From: Archilochus colubris
Taxonomy: Eukaryota > Chordata > Aves > Apodiformes > Trochilidae
Direction: 5' to 3'
DNA length: 64,000 nt
NCBI GenBank assembly: GCA_023079485.1
Contig: CM041092.1
Coordinates: forward strand, 6,200,627 to 6,264,626
Shown: positions 40,813-54,019 of the stretch, piece after piece
How the letters are laid out: every line of letters begins with the position of its first letter
Numbering within the stretch: position 1 is the stretch's first letter
Notes under the pieces: generated by a model
What the model was told of the DNA's origin: nothing
Seen by the model: only the letters and a program-made list of their open reading frames with translations
Database searches by the model: none
Made by a program: the position numbers and the translations under genes

Positions 40813-42496
40813 CTGACAAAATGGGAAACTGAATTATCTGGACAACAGTAAAAAAAAAAAATATTCGTAGCAATAATCTGTTAGCAAGAGGATAATAGAG
40901 GGAATCTGGAGTTTGGGGGGTATAAAGACAAACAAATACCCAACACTTACCAACTGAACTGACTGGCATGGCACTGGGCTGTAGGTGCCCACAGTCCAGG
41001 TATCCAAACTCTCATAGTTGGTAAAAAATTCCAACAACCAACATTTTCCACATTTCTTTTTCCCTCTCACCAGCATTAGACAGAAATACATATGTACAAA
41101 TGTAGGAATTTGCCTCTGATGCATATATTAATGTGATAACACCATTAAATTAGAGAAGCCATTAAGGAACTGAAGATATAAAAGACATCCCTATTCTGCC
41201 TGGGAACCCACTAATGAAAAGGCTTGTTTTGAGAAACAGCAGAGCAGTTTACTAAGAAATTAGTATTCTGCCTTATGAAGGTGTAAGGATTTCTGATACA
41301 TAATGCATATCAGACCTCTTCAAAATGACATCCTATTAAACAGGAAGATTCAAATGTAAAGTGGAAGAAGAAGGTTACAGATATAATGAAAGAATTGATT
41401 ACATAATCTGCCTCCTTCTGCACAAAACCAAAAGTCATGTTGCTATAAAAAATGCAGAACTAATACGCATGTATCTTTCAGCATGTTTTATTATGGAAAT
41501 GACACAGAATTCTAAGAAAGGCAATAAAAAAAATCCGTGGTGGTCTTTCCTACAACAGTCTCAGACAGGGAGCAAATATAGAGCATAAGTGGGGGTTACA
41601 GGGAAATGCCTTGGGACAAAAGAGACAAGCAAAAATAAAATATATATTTGTATCATAGACCAAATTTCCAGCATTCTCAAACCAGCAAAGAGAAACTCAA
41701 AACAATTTAAAAATGTTTTTTTAAAAATTAAAAAGATGTACAAGTTTTGACATTTAACAATATTTAAGGAAAAAAAAAATTGAAAAACTGATTAGCTCAA
41801 ATCACTTCAGAAATTTGTGCTATTTTCCAAAAAATGTGGTTTCCAAACAATAATATTCATTCCCTGACATGAGCCCCATCAGTCATCCTTCCAGCTCAGA
41901 GCCTTAGGAACAGGTCTGAGATGAACCAAGTGCTGCAGCAACAAACATGCACCCCAGTAGATGAAGATCCAAGGGAGTTAAATGATATTGACATACTCTT
42001 CCTGCCAGGAATTTGACCCCAAACCCAGAACAATGAGAACCATCTCCCAGGTCAGCCCAACTCCAGGGTGACAGGGCTGTGGGAGGCACCTTCCCACCTC
42101 CCCCCAGCACTGCCCTCAAATCCAAGGAGCAGGACTTCTGAGGGGGCTCAGAGAGGGAAAGCCTGGCACTATGGAGCCCAAGAAATCCTCCTACAAGTTC
42201 AGCAATCCTTTCCTACAAGTTCAGCACAGGATAAAAAGATCTCAGTCAGGCTGAAAAAATATAGTTGTTTTTTTTTTTACTTCTGTCAAGAATACTGCAA
42301 AAAGCTTTTAGAGGTCATATGCCACTCCTGTGGAGCTTCATCGTATTTTAGATTATTAAAAAACAAAAAAACAAAACCCCAACATATTGAGCTCCCAATG
42401 AAGAATTTGACACCACTGCTTTTACAGCCATATCATAATATTCCACTACCCTCTTCAGGTCCCCCCCCAGAAGCAATCTATGAGAGCATCCATTAC
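40813..42496 (-). other. THSD7B: THSD7B intron between exons 3 and 4 of the visible set
   Basis: At 1,684 bp this is the shortest intron in the window. It runs from the GTAATG donor to the CATTTTGTCAG acceptor. It holds a few A/T runs and no recognised element. Confidence 0.88.
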
Positions 42497-42652
42497 CTCT
42501 TCTGCTGTTGGGGTCCAGGCAGTTCTCGTGAAGGCAGGGACCCCAGGGTGACCAGGAGGACACCACACACTCAGAGGGGCACGGCAGGTTACAGAGCTGG
42601 GAACTGGAGGGAGCAGGACCCAGGCATAGCTTCCCATCAACTGGTCTGGTAA
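42497..42652 (-). CDS. THSD7B: THSD7B internal exon 3 of 7 visible: end of one TSP1 module and start of a WSPW module
   Basis: This 156-bp exon completes the module begun in the preceding exon (TRPVDGKLC, then SSQLCNLPCPSEC). It then opens the next module with CVVSSWSPWGPC and LHENCLDPNSRR. The CNLPCPSEC junction is the conserved inter-module link of the THSD7 family. The acceptor is a long T tract followed by CCCCTCTTAG|TT. A second AG seven bases further on (TTACCAG) would break the frame, so the first AG is used. The donor is AGAAGAG|GTAATG. The split codon shared with the preceding exon reads Val, and that shared with the next reads Gly. The exon is only 1.7 kb from the next one and the pair together encode one module. 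Confidence 0.9.
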
Positions 42653-44604
42653 CTAAGAGGGGAAAAAAAAAAAAAAATTAATAGCAGGGTGAGGTCCAGA
42701 GTTTACTGCTGGAATTTGTTTTCCAGAAGGCACCAAAATCCAGTGCTGCTTTAGAGTCTTAGCTCCCAGAGCAAAAAGTTAAGCCTGTGTTAAGCAAGGC
42801 ACTTAAAAGTTTTATCTAAAGCATCCCTATTCATCAGGCTGATTAAGGTTATGCTTAATGGTATATGGGTACTTTAAAAAATTCAAGGCTGATTTTCTAC
42901 AATGCTGAAGCAACAAATTGGAATCTCATCCCTTGCACTTATGGCTAAGGAGACCTCTTTACACTGTGCCAAAGAGAAAGACACCTAAAAAGGAAATCCA
43001 AAAAGCTTTTGCTGCAACAGAGGCAAGCAGCCAAAGCCTGAGCACGGGAGCATCTCCCTAAACCCATCCTCTTCAGGAGCACCACCACCTCTAGATTACA
43101 GTCAGAAGGTCCAGACTTCTGAATTTTCTTCATCCACTTTCAATAAAAATTGAGCAGAACTCTGTTTCTTTTACACAGACATCTGCAGAAAGCATCTCTC
43201 CTGCCTCTGGGCCAAGGCACCTCCATGGATCTCCCAACCTCTTCATCCAAGAGAAGAGCTGACCCCAAACTCTGCCAGGTACCAGGCAAGTTGATACTGA
43301 CAGGAAATTATTCCCTTTGTATTTTCATGTATTGTACAAGATTACTAGTTTCAATTAATTTTTCTTTCCCTTTTATTTGGGGCAAAGAGAAGAAGGAAAA
43401 GAGGGGACTCTTGAATCTATCTTCTGGGTCATTATATGATACTGCATTTTAATTACATTATAGGCTGAATTTGGCTGTCTCTTCAGATAAATCAATATCA
43501 AAGCAGTCTTTCAAAAGGCAAAGGCATGTTTGAGTTTACTCTGACATGGTATTACCAAGACTTCATTAATTTTTATAGCTACTGAATTTACTTTATCCTC
43601 GTTTTTATTTTTAATGTCTATTTTCCTTTGCTTCCATGCATGGAATTGACTTGAAAAGGATTATAAAAATATGCCCAGTGTATGAGTAATCTTTTCTTTT
43701 TCTGAAGTTTTAACATTTTCTTTAAAATGAATCATTTGAAGAAAAAAAACTTTTTTTTCAAATACAAGACTTCAGTGCTCAAAATCTAAAAAAACATTTG
43801 ATTTGCACTTCCCAGACCTGAGACTTCAGAGCAATACCAGTGCATATGTTATCAGCATAACAGGATTAAACAACAGATGTGATTTAATTCTAAGCTGAAA
43901 GATAATATATTACTGAAGAAGACCATTTTTTGAATGATTTCTGAGACACTGCAAGGCCTTTGACATGTTCATTTAGAGATTACAACACGATGGCACAAAT
44001 CCAATTCACCTGAACACTAACATAAACAGACCTTTTCTAGAGACCTTGCAAGAGAAGTGACAGGCAGAATGAGATAAATATTAGAGTTTTAAGGATAAGG
44101 GTATTTATTTTACCACGAAGTCTCATGCATGGCTTAACCTGCCTTTCAGCATCAAGCTTTGCACAAGTGTATCATTTTTGAGAGCTCACTTGAAGAAATG
44201 AAAGAAAAATGAGTGCAGATGGTTAAACCCAGGAATAAAGCCCAGTCCCACTCTGCTCTAATTCAAAGCACTGTCATTACCAGTGGCTCTTTCCACCTCT
44301 GATGTTCAGGTTGTTTCTACATTGAAATTTAACTGTTTAAATGTGGAAGCCACCAGATAAAACAAGTTGGTTCTCCTGCCCTGAAAGTTCACCAGCTACA
44401 ACCAGTGGTGCCAAGGGTACTTTGAACTGATTTTGGATAAAATAAAAACAAGGAAAAATTGGTTACAAAAAGTTAAAGGGGCAGTTTTGTTGGTAGGCAG
44501 AGCCTGGCAGCCACACCAGACTGATGGAAGAATTCTTTCTATTCTTGAGAAAATTCCTGCCTTCCTCTCCCTGCCCCTGCTTCTCTTCCTCCATTGGTGA
44601 TGCC

Positions 44605-44662
44605 CTTTGGGAGCTCTCTTCTTCCCTTGGGAGCTCTCTTCTTCCTTTGGGAGCTCTCTTCT
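44605..44662. repeat. Minisatellite-like tandem repeat, 20-bp unit, about 2.9 copies
   Basis: Three tandem copies of CTTTGGGAGCTCTCTTCTTC differ by single bases (the second begins CCTTGGG). The third copy lacks its last two bases. Each copy contains the palindrome GAGCTC. The high identity suggests a recent expansion. Confidence 0.9.
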
Positions 44663-46889
44663 CAGGACCAACATCCTACTTGTCACTGGAGTAAGACTGC
44701 TTGTTTACTCCCTGGAGCAATTCTATATATTCTGTGAAATGTAGATCAGAAAATACACAGAGTGTTCTAATCTAACATCCAGATATATTCTAAGTCTGTG
44801 CCAGTTGATACTCATTCTATACTGACTACAATCCTCCAGTGAAAGTCTTCAGGAATCAGTCAAGAATAAAAAGAAACAAGCTGCAATAATAAATGCATAT
44901 ACAATACCATCCTTTTCCAAAACCAGGAAGGTATAAAGAGCCACAATCTCCAGCACAAGAGCCAGAGTGACTGGACCAGAGAGGTCCTCTAAAAGTTTCA
45001 TCCCTTCTTCAGCCATTTGCTTGACAAGTCTGATTTTCATCAGCATTGTTTAAAAGCTTGAAGCTTCTGTTATTTTCTACTACTATTCTTTCATGATATT
45101 TTTTTTAATGAAACATAAGGTGGGATTTATTTCTAATCTTTTAAATGCCCAAATTGCCACACACTGGAGCAACAGACAGTCTAGCTGGGGATGCCCCATT
45201 CAGGAAAAACCTACTGGTATGCCTGTGATAAATGAACATGGCAGCTAGGAGTGTGCTAAGTGACTCTGTGATGGAATTTAGATAACTATATCTATTTATC
45301 TTTTTTAAAAGGGAGGTTTGGTAATTATTTTCCTCAGAAAAATACTGGCCACTTTTTGAGAAGAAGGAAAAAGGCAGAAGCCAGGCAAGAGCTGGATGGG
45401 AGGTAGTATCTCTGACTCAAAAACTTATTTATTATGCTTGTTCATACCTTTTAAAATCCTGTACTCTCTCCAATCTATAGAACAAACTTGAAAAAGCAAT
45501 CAAGCACTAATCTGACAGCCCCTGAAACATTGCACATTTCTATAGCTGTTATATTGAATCTCTCCTTTATAAATGCAGCTACAGCTGATCCCAGCACCAG
45601 TGTCTGCCTCAAGTTTGAATTTTACTCTTTGCTCTTATTTTCAGGTTATTGCTACCAGCAGGAGATAATAAATTGGGTTCTAAAGTATCTTGTTTCCCTA
45701 TATATTTTTACTGTGGTAGTGATTTGGGGTAAGGGTGGAAGAGGAAATCAGCTCTGATATGATTACTTCCACAACATAATTTTAAGGCAATAAATAAATT
45801 AGCTGTGAGTCACACAGACTCACACTTGCAGGCATACATACCAACACTGTGTTAAAAAGCAGTGATGACCAGACAGAGGGAGAAATGTAAAGAACAGCAT
45901 TTTGCTTGCAGTGATTCCTTTTAAAAATTAGGTTTTCAAGTCATCAGGAGGTAAATAATACTTTTTTTTTTTTTTTCCCAGACCTTAGCTTCATTTCCCT
46001 TTTACAATGAACAAAAAAACACCTAAATGAGACATTTTTAAATATTTTTAACATAGCTGGAACACATGCAAAGAATATCAGGGCTGTTTCTTACTGGTCC
46101 AGCCATATTTTAGCTAATATTCCATTCTCAAGGCAATAGATCCAGATTTTTACTATGTATTTTGGCAAAACAAAGCCAAATCCGTGATTTCCAGGGTACC
46201 AGGAAAAGATGGCATATATCTGTAAAAGTTCTTCTGCCTCTCCCAGGATTTATAAACCAAAGACACTTGGATCAATATGAAGGGAAATTACCCAAGAAAA
46301 TCACAAAGGATTGAGTTGTGTTATAAAAACACCTACATGTGTAAAACATAATGGGAATTAACCTAGCACAACATTTGTAACTATTTGCTTCAACTTGGAA
46401 GACTTGTTTTATGGTAAAAACAAAAGATTAGACAAAGGAGAAGTGGAGAATGTAATTTAACTAACCTGGAAATGGCACCAACCCTAGTCCAGGGCATCTC
46501 TCCATTACAAAACCTAATGCACCCTGTGCCTGCTGGAAAAGGTGCCTTTATGCTTTTAAGAGGAATCAATTAGTTTTGAAGCCACAAGGCACAAAGTTGA
46601 AGTCCTCTTTTCAATTAAAATCTATTTAATAGACAAGAAACAAAGTATGAATAGAAGGCTAATCACAGCATGAAAGAGGGTTAATAGCAGATTGCCCAGA
46701 GCAACAGCAGTTTAATGTATTTCAGAACAATAAAGCTCCTTGCAATTTCCTTAAAGTGACACAGACTGTTAGGACTTCAAAGAACAGAAACTTTCCCTGC
46801 ATCCATATCCTCTGCTGTGCAATGGGATCCTGACCCCAGCTGGGATTTTGTGGTTTTACACTACAGAATTTGTAGAGGTTATCAAGAGT

Positions 46890-46962
46890 AATTGCAGATC
46901 AAGGTGGATTCTATGGTCCTTAAGGGTTTCCTCCAACCTGAGGTATTCTTTATATCTGTGAT
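46890..46962 (+). mobile_element. Possible old CR1 3'-tail remnant
   Basis: The stretch GGTGGATTCTATGGTCCTTA, then GGGTTTCCTCCAACCTGAGG and a terminal TCTGTGAT resembles the end of a diverged CR1 (GATGATCTTTAAGGTCCC...TTCCAACCC...TTCTGTGAT). The match is weak and short, so the call is tentative. Confidence 0.4.
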
Positions 46963-48751
46963 CTGGTAGAAGTTCAGAGTAAACATAGGTTTTCCACTGG
47001 CAAACAGCTGAGCATCAGAGGTGACACTGAGAATGTCCAGGAAAAACAGTGTAGGCAACAGGGATTCTGGGATGCCAAGGAATGTAATGATGAGAAGGAA
47101 AAAGAGGATGTTCCAGAATGTTGACCAGAAAAGACCACGAGATGCTGGAAGTCAGGGAGAGAGACCACCAGAGAGGGTGAGAGAAGCCACAAGGAAAACA
47201 GGGAGAAAACACAGAAGTGGGGATATACTCCATGAAAGCCCCACGAGGGTCTGAACTTTGCCCTTGCCCAAGCTGAGTGTTCATTCAACAAGAAGCATCA
47301 CCAGGGAGCAAGAATCTGTTGCGTGAGCATCACATCACTGCAGGGGCCCTGATACCAGGAGAAAGGCTCCACAGCAGATGTGTCCATGATACTGGGATGC
47401 TGCACAGGAGGCCAAAAGCTAAACTGGTGAGATTCTAAGCTACTGCACTCCTGGCATGGCCCTGAAGGCAGCTCCATGCAGAGCTGTCCTAATGTAACAT
47501 TTATCTCCATTTATCTGCAGTGCCTCCTGAACCAGGACCAGAGCAGCCACCACTGGCTTCCTTCTCCCTCCCCAGTGTCCCAGTTTGTGGTGTAGCCTTA
47601 TCCATACAAATCCATTTCTTTTTTCATCTGACTCAGGGCCATTGTTTGAACACAGTGCAGCTCTCCATCCCTGTAACAACAACAGGACAAAACGACTCAG
47701 AGAGAACCACCAACTATTTTAAATAAAATGAATCCATTTCCAGTGATGGAAAATAATGACAAAAAAACAAGTGCAATTAAAATTTTATCTCTCAAAAGAT
47801 AAAACCCTGAACTAAAACATAGAATCTCATGTGAGCTGACTGGGCAGCATATTATTTGCTGTATACCAGAACCAGCTGTATAAATAAAAGTAATTATAAG
47901 GAGATAAATATTTCATGGTCATATCAAATAGCTTGTTGACAAAAGAGAAGCATATACTTCATAAGGCACCTTTTAAGAAGACACCTTTCACTGTCAAAGT
48001 CTTCATATACATTATCCTCTTCACTTTACTTTAATTAGTTTCTAGATATGAAAGAACTGAAAATATTACACCTCTAAAAGACATTAGGGAAAATGTTTTT
48101 CCCAAATGGATTCAAACTAATTTTTTTTAAATACACATTTAAACACTACTGTCAGACACGGCAAAAATCTGAATAAAATTATTTCCTTTCTTGCTTCTAA
48201 AGGGTTTCCCCTGAAGAAGCCAGCTGTTACATATTTATTTTTCCATTATGTGAGTTGTATCTCATAAATTTTGCTCAGCATTTGGTGAGCTTACAGATCA
48301 ATAACTCGGCATCCCAGCAATATAAATCTGATGCAAGCTTGCCTGAATATATTTTACACTTCAGGGATGCATTTCTCATCTTTTCAAGCCAGTTTGGTCA
48401 TCCCAATGATAAATAACTAGTTTGGGATGAGAGGGATTCCGAGGGGGCTTTGTCTGCACCTGAGAACAAGGTTTCTGTGAGTCAGGTCAGCTAAGCCAGA
48501 GGCTGAATGATCCTGTTGTACCAGGAACCAGTCACACAAAGATTTCTTCACACCACTGCTGACCATCAGCTCTCTCCTTCCTCCAGCCCTAAATCAAGTT
48601 TTCTCTTTGCTAATATATTCTAAGCTATTCCTTTTCAATTTCATGAACCAGACAAGGACAACAGGATTTAAACATCAAAGTCCCTAAATTCCAGCTTCTG
48701 TCAAGTAAATCAGTCTCTCATTCCTGCAGCTTCACCAGCATAGATAGAGGG

Positions 48752-48779
48752 AAAAAAAAAAAAAAAAACCACCAAAAAA
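48752..48779. repeat. A-rich low-complexity tract
   Basis: An A run of about 18 bases is followed by CCACC and seven more A. It could be a degraded retroposon tail, but no element body was recognised next to it. Confidence 0.7.
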
Positions 48780-51700
48780 ACCCAGTGTGCATTATTGCAG
48801 GGCTCCTACTCCATACAGGGTTCATATCCATCCCAACAGCACATATCCCATGCCAGCTCCTGTGGGCAGCTTATCCCCATCAACACAGTCTTTCCCCAAT
48901 AAATATGCAGGGTGATAACAGCTATAACAACCTACACAACCAACTTACTGTCTTGGAAGAGTCAGACCTGGTGGCTCCCAGGACATCCAGAACCCAAGGG
49001 GATGATGGCACCTTCAAATAGGACTCTTTGATGGGGTTTTTCTCTTCCAGTGAGCTACTTCCCTGGCTTATTGAGCAGATGCTGCATGTACCAGTTTGAA
49101 ACATTAATCCCCCAGAAGACACGCAGGGGAAGATCATGATTCAGAGCAGAACAAAGAACTTGCAGGAGAAAAAAGCGTGGCACCCTCATTAGGAAACTGA
49201 GCATAGAGAGCAGAGAAGGCAAAAACCACATTTTTTAGAGCTAAACAAGACAAAAGGGCAGAAAGAAAAAAATGAGAATATAGAATAATACACGATATGA
49301 ATAAAAGGAGTCCTCAGATTTGTCTCTATGCAACTCCAAAAAGGCAGTAATTTCTGGAAAATCAAATACTGTGCCAAAACATCTACCACATGAGAATTAA
49401 GAACAGACTGGGAAGTTTATTCATCAGATAAGAAAGGATTAGGTGTTTCTGTCTATTAAAAGCAGTGTGGAAAACAGGAAAGGAAAAAGGCCATAAAATT
49501 ATCATTTTGAGACACGTGTAAGCAGGGCTTAGATGGAAATGCAGGGGGACACTTTCACTTGCAGATCATTCTGGGATTCTGGCAGTATAATTGCTTGTAA
49601 GATAAAAAAATCCATAAGGGAATACACACAGGGATGGATCAGAAAGTAGCCCTTAGAAATTAAAAGGTACTTGAGTACATACTAAATTGAAAGCAGACTA
49701 AAAGATATAGGCTGGTGAACAACAGTGGAATAAGTCAAGAAATTATGTCTACCAAAGGGTGACTGTTGAAAATCTCTCAAAGGAAAGAGGAGTTTAAAAG
49801 CAATAAAGATTTCTATAAGAAATAGTTTTGCAAGGCAGCACTAAAAGGCATCTAAGAATAATGAAGGCACCTCATGTACCTGCTGCTGAAATTCAAAATC
49901 AAATAAAAATAAAAACATGGAGCCAAATATGATGGAGACACTCATTAAGCAAAAAAGCACTATAAAAAACCTTCAAAACCTGCTACAGGTGTAAGAATTT
50001 AATGTGGATTTTCAGATGGAAATTAACAAAGAATAAAAAAAATAGGAAGCTGCAATAATTTGCTGGTGAGATGGTAATAAAAGATACATTTTATTAGCCA
50101 GTTTTACTATGCTGGGTAAACAATAATGATGATTCAATGAAGAACAGCATTTCACAAAGGCCTTTTCAGTCCTATAATTAAAACTTAAGCAGACAGGCTC
50201 CAAAAAAAAAAAAACGTTATAAGAAAAATCTGAAAGTGAGAGGTAAATTAGATCTCATTCAAACAAGTAAAAAAGAAAAGATGTCAAGAGGAATAAAGCA
50301 CAAATTTTACACAAGGATGACAGGGCAGACAGATTCCTAGTTAGTGAGCTACAGAAAATATGGAGAGAACAGCAATCCCAGTCCCTCAGGGCAGGGGTAA
50401 GTAGTTCTGTGAAGGGAGGAGATGCTTCTGAAGAACTTCATGAAGGATGCCACCCCCCAGACTACAGATAAAGAGTTACAATCTCTAGATAAATCCAAAA
50501 AGCAATATTTAATTAGAAAAGACAAGGATGCTCCCTGGCCTTCAGGAGAGAAGTTAAAAAATTCATGAGGAAGAAGATTAAATGTAGGAACCACATATGT
50601 TTGTTAACTGAACATAAGCATAGACACTATTCCCTGTTCTAAAAGGAACTGTAATTATCATCTTATTGGACTGACTTATTGTGACTGAGAGGACAGCTGT
50701 ATTGCCAAAGAAAGGGAGAGATTTTATAAGCTGATCATTGCATGTTTTCATATTTTTACCAGATGTCTTTTTATTGGTACACGGGGGACTGTTGCCTAAT
50801 GATGTTCACCCAGAATAATTAAAATACATTGTGGGGAAAGCTTACTGGGGGAGAAGAAATTTCAGATTAGAATTTATAAAATAAACAGTCAAAAAAATCT
50901 TATCTGAAGCCAAAAAAGCCCACTTTCTTGGGTAAAAAATATATTTCCTGTGTTAGCACTGTCTGGTTTTGAAAATAAGTTGAGGATTTATATTTCTGCT
51001 CTCACATTTAAAAGAGGTAGATAGAAGAGTAGCCACCACTTTATCTACAGTTTGTTCCAGACATGGGACATCCAGACAGGGATCAGGCAGTATCCAGAGC
51101 CAAATGAACAGGGCAGACTGGGGGTGTACCATGGGTTGCATATTCTATGCTACTTTTTGTGTAAAATTTGTCTCCTTCTTAAAAGCAACAGAATTTCAGA
51201 CATGTAGATTTGCTGCTTCCATCTCTGCATATCAAAAGCAAAAATGATAAACTTGAAGTGTCAGGTTACCACCTCTCTGTGAAAATTAAGAATCATAAAT
51301 TTAAATGTGTTAACATTCAATGAGATACTTGAAGAAAAAACAGAATTATCTGTTTAAAGCTAATGACATTAAAGTTCAGTCTAAATTAGGGAAAGCAACA
51401 CAACTGAATAGAGATGTGGATTCCTTGGACAGAACAGCCCCACATTGGCTTACCCAGAAATACAGAAACCTGAATGACAGAGCAGTTCACACATCCAGCA
51501 TGTGTTCCCTGCAAGCTTTGTCAACATGCAAGAGCCTCAGAATGCAAGAATATTACAAAGAACTTCAAAGATGAAATGCCTCCAAATACTCTCTACCCAT
51601 GTTAACAGTATAGAAATCCTCCTGAAGTTCTGAAAAAAAATAAATCTAACTTCACTTGGACCAAGGCAGGAATGTCTTAATTAGGTCACCTCTCGGGTAA

Positions 51701-53849
51701 GAAAGAAATGAAAGCATATCAATGCATTTCTGAAAGCAATACCTGAGTGAAAGTTTTCCATTTCCAGTAACTTCAAGATGGAATTTTACAAGCAAAATAA
51801 TGAAAGATTTCAGCAGACTTAACCTTCTGAATAACTGATATATAGGGATTCAGGAAAACAGAGGCTCCCTTTCTAAATAGACAGATTTTAATACAAAAAT
51901 AAATAGATTGGAAGACTAAGCAAATGAAAAATGTGAAAGATATCCCTGGGGAATGAAAGGGCTTTGGGCAATACATATAAATACATCACAGATGGTCCCT
52001 GCCTCCAACAAGGACTCAACATATTTTATCCACGAATGCTGCTGGAGAGACCACAGGACAAAATCTTCTTTCACATATGTCATTGGGCCTAGGTCCAAAT
52101 TCTCATTGCAAGTAACCAGAAGAATAACAAGTGTGATGGATGGTAATATCCTATTAGACTCGCTTGTTTGATTCCTGAATGATTCCTTTAAGGATATGCA
52201 AGAGGTGAAGGAAGAAAAATTACTGTACCTTTGGTGGTAGCAATTAGGCTCCATATTTGCTTATACAAAGAAGGATTAACTTCCTCATTGCTGGAAAAAT
52301 GATACAATAAAATACGAGATGCCCTAGTGATAAATAAAATTATTCTATGACTTGAGATCCCCAGAAGAGAGTACAGAAATTATGTCAATCCCTTATTTGT
52401 TCAAAGAACAAAAAATTATCAGCTAGTAAGTAAGACACACTGATTATTACTGGGTAGGGAGGGACAATAGGGAAGGCTTTCCTTTCTGTTTCCATGAGAC
52501 TACTTTGACAGTATAAGTGGTTCTCTCTTTCTAAGGACTGCTGCAAATCTACACTTCTGCCTGGGAATGCAGTAATAATTTGTACCTTGTACAACTGCTC
52601 TGCAGATGTGATTTTCCCAGTTGTCTATACAATTTTTAACTTTTGTTAAAGGGTGACAACTGTAAAAGCAGTTGATAGGAGGAGCTTTCAATTTTTGAAC
52701 TGAACTCAACTTTGAACAAGTGAAAAAATGCAGGTGATCACACACTGGATTTATAGCACCAATCCTGTTATGACTTGTGTTGGTGTAAGGGTCTCAGATA
52801 CATCCCTCTCATTTTCTTGAGTAATTCACAATAATGAAAAAGAATGAAGATGTGAATGAAGCCAGTTGAAGGTTGCTGCTCACTCTACAGTGGCTGCATG
52901 GACCACAGGTGGTCTGAAGGCTCAAAACAGTCAAGAAAAGTAACAGACCTCTCATCAACAGCACTTTTCTTGCTTTGAAAGGCATGTGCATCACATCCTT
53001 GTGCAGAGCAACTGCAGGGGGTCTGTGCTGAGGGAGCAAAGTAGTGGCAGATGAGTGGGAGAAATAAATTAATGGACTGAGTGGAGATTAAAACAGGTTT
53101 GGTTTCCTATCACCTCAGTCTGTGTGGGATGCTAGGACACATTGGGTGTCCAGAAAGCATTTGCTTTTCCTTTGTAAGTAAATAAATCTAAGATAAGATA
53201 TTGTATTCTTATTATCTTACATCTCTGTTCAAAAATATGTACAACATGGGCACCACACAGAGTAAATAAAACAGTCTAAGAGGAATTATTCATCATGCAT
53301 CTGTATGTGCTCATTATTCTTCTTTTCGAAAAACAAGTCACTTCCAGAAGCCAAAAACCCTCTCACCTGCTCAGAAGATTGCTTTTGCTTTCCCCTTTGA
53401 ATCACAAGAAAAATTGTGTATTAGTCTGGAGCAGAAGCTAAAGCCACATCTGGAATGGAGTGTGACATCTTTTTTTATACTCTAAACCAGGACTAAAACC
53501 ACAGATAAATGGATTCAGCTATGAAAGGGCAGGGATACCTGGTATAGGAGAGGAAGAAAACTCAAATCCAAGCAAAATTTAGTTTCTTGACCCTTTGAAA
53601 CTCCCCATACAAGTAGACCTACAGAAATCCCATGAATTGACCCAGGAGGAACATGGCTCCTGGCAGCTCTTCAAGGATCCTGAGGACCCTCCAATGCTGA
53701 GTAACACATCCCCATGAAAGCACGAACATGATGAGGGCATTAGTTAGCCAAAGTCTTTTAATAACTGCATGTTATCTTTCTTTTTTCCCTTCCTCTTTTC
53801 TCTTGGATCTCCTGGAGGCACAGACTTCATGATGCCCCTGTGCACGTAC

Positions 53850-54019
53850 CTTCCTTCAGTCGGTTCATCCCAAGCTCCAGGGTGATCCGGGCACAGAAGA
53901 CCTCCCGGGTTTGGATGCCACCTCCACAAAGTCCTATCTGCTTGTGGTGCTGAGGCTCCTGCTGGTCGAGGAGGAGGGACACTTGGCAAGCTTTCCATTC
54001 AGAAGTTCTCCAGGCAAAC
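53850..54019 (-). CDS. THSD7B: THSD7B internal exon 2 of 7 visible: first part of a degenerate TSP1 module
   Basis: This 170-bp exon encodes the start of the next TSP1 module: FAWRTSEWKACQV, a variable glutamine- and histidine-rich loop, LCGGGIQTREVFC, and then a charged linker ending RLKE. The GGGIQTREV strand is a hallmark of the alternate (non-WSPW) modules of THSD7A and THSD7B. The acceptor is TTTTATTTCCAAAG|G, with a weaker pyrimidine tract than the other exons. The donor is GGAAG|GTACGT, close to consensus. Incoming phase is 1 nt and outgoing phase is 1 nt, and both match the neighbouring exons. The sequence stays open in the intron for some codons past the donor, which makes the raw open frame look longer than the exon. 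Confidence 0.9.

Larger units (their letters stand above)
42653..53849 (-). other. THSD7B: THSD7B intron between exons 2 and 3 of the visible set
   Basis: This 11.2-kb intron runs from the GTACGT donor to the CCTCTTAG acceptor. It holds a 20-bp tandem repeat at 44.6 kb, a possible old CR1 tail near 46.9 kb, a poly-A run at 48.75 kb and unremarkable AT-rich sequence. No coding signature was found beyond small chance frames. Confidence 0.85.

Noticed and set aside
42068..42652. Plus-strand open frame of 194 codons
   Set aside because: Its last third is antisense to a real THSD7B exon, whose GC-rich sequence keeps the opposite strand open. The rest is intron with no motif.
42646..42652. Alternative acceptor at the downstream TTACCAG of the exon at 42497-42652
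   Set aside because: Using it would remove 7 nt and shift the frame, destroying the TSP1 reading; the first AG keeps phase with the preceding exon.
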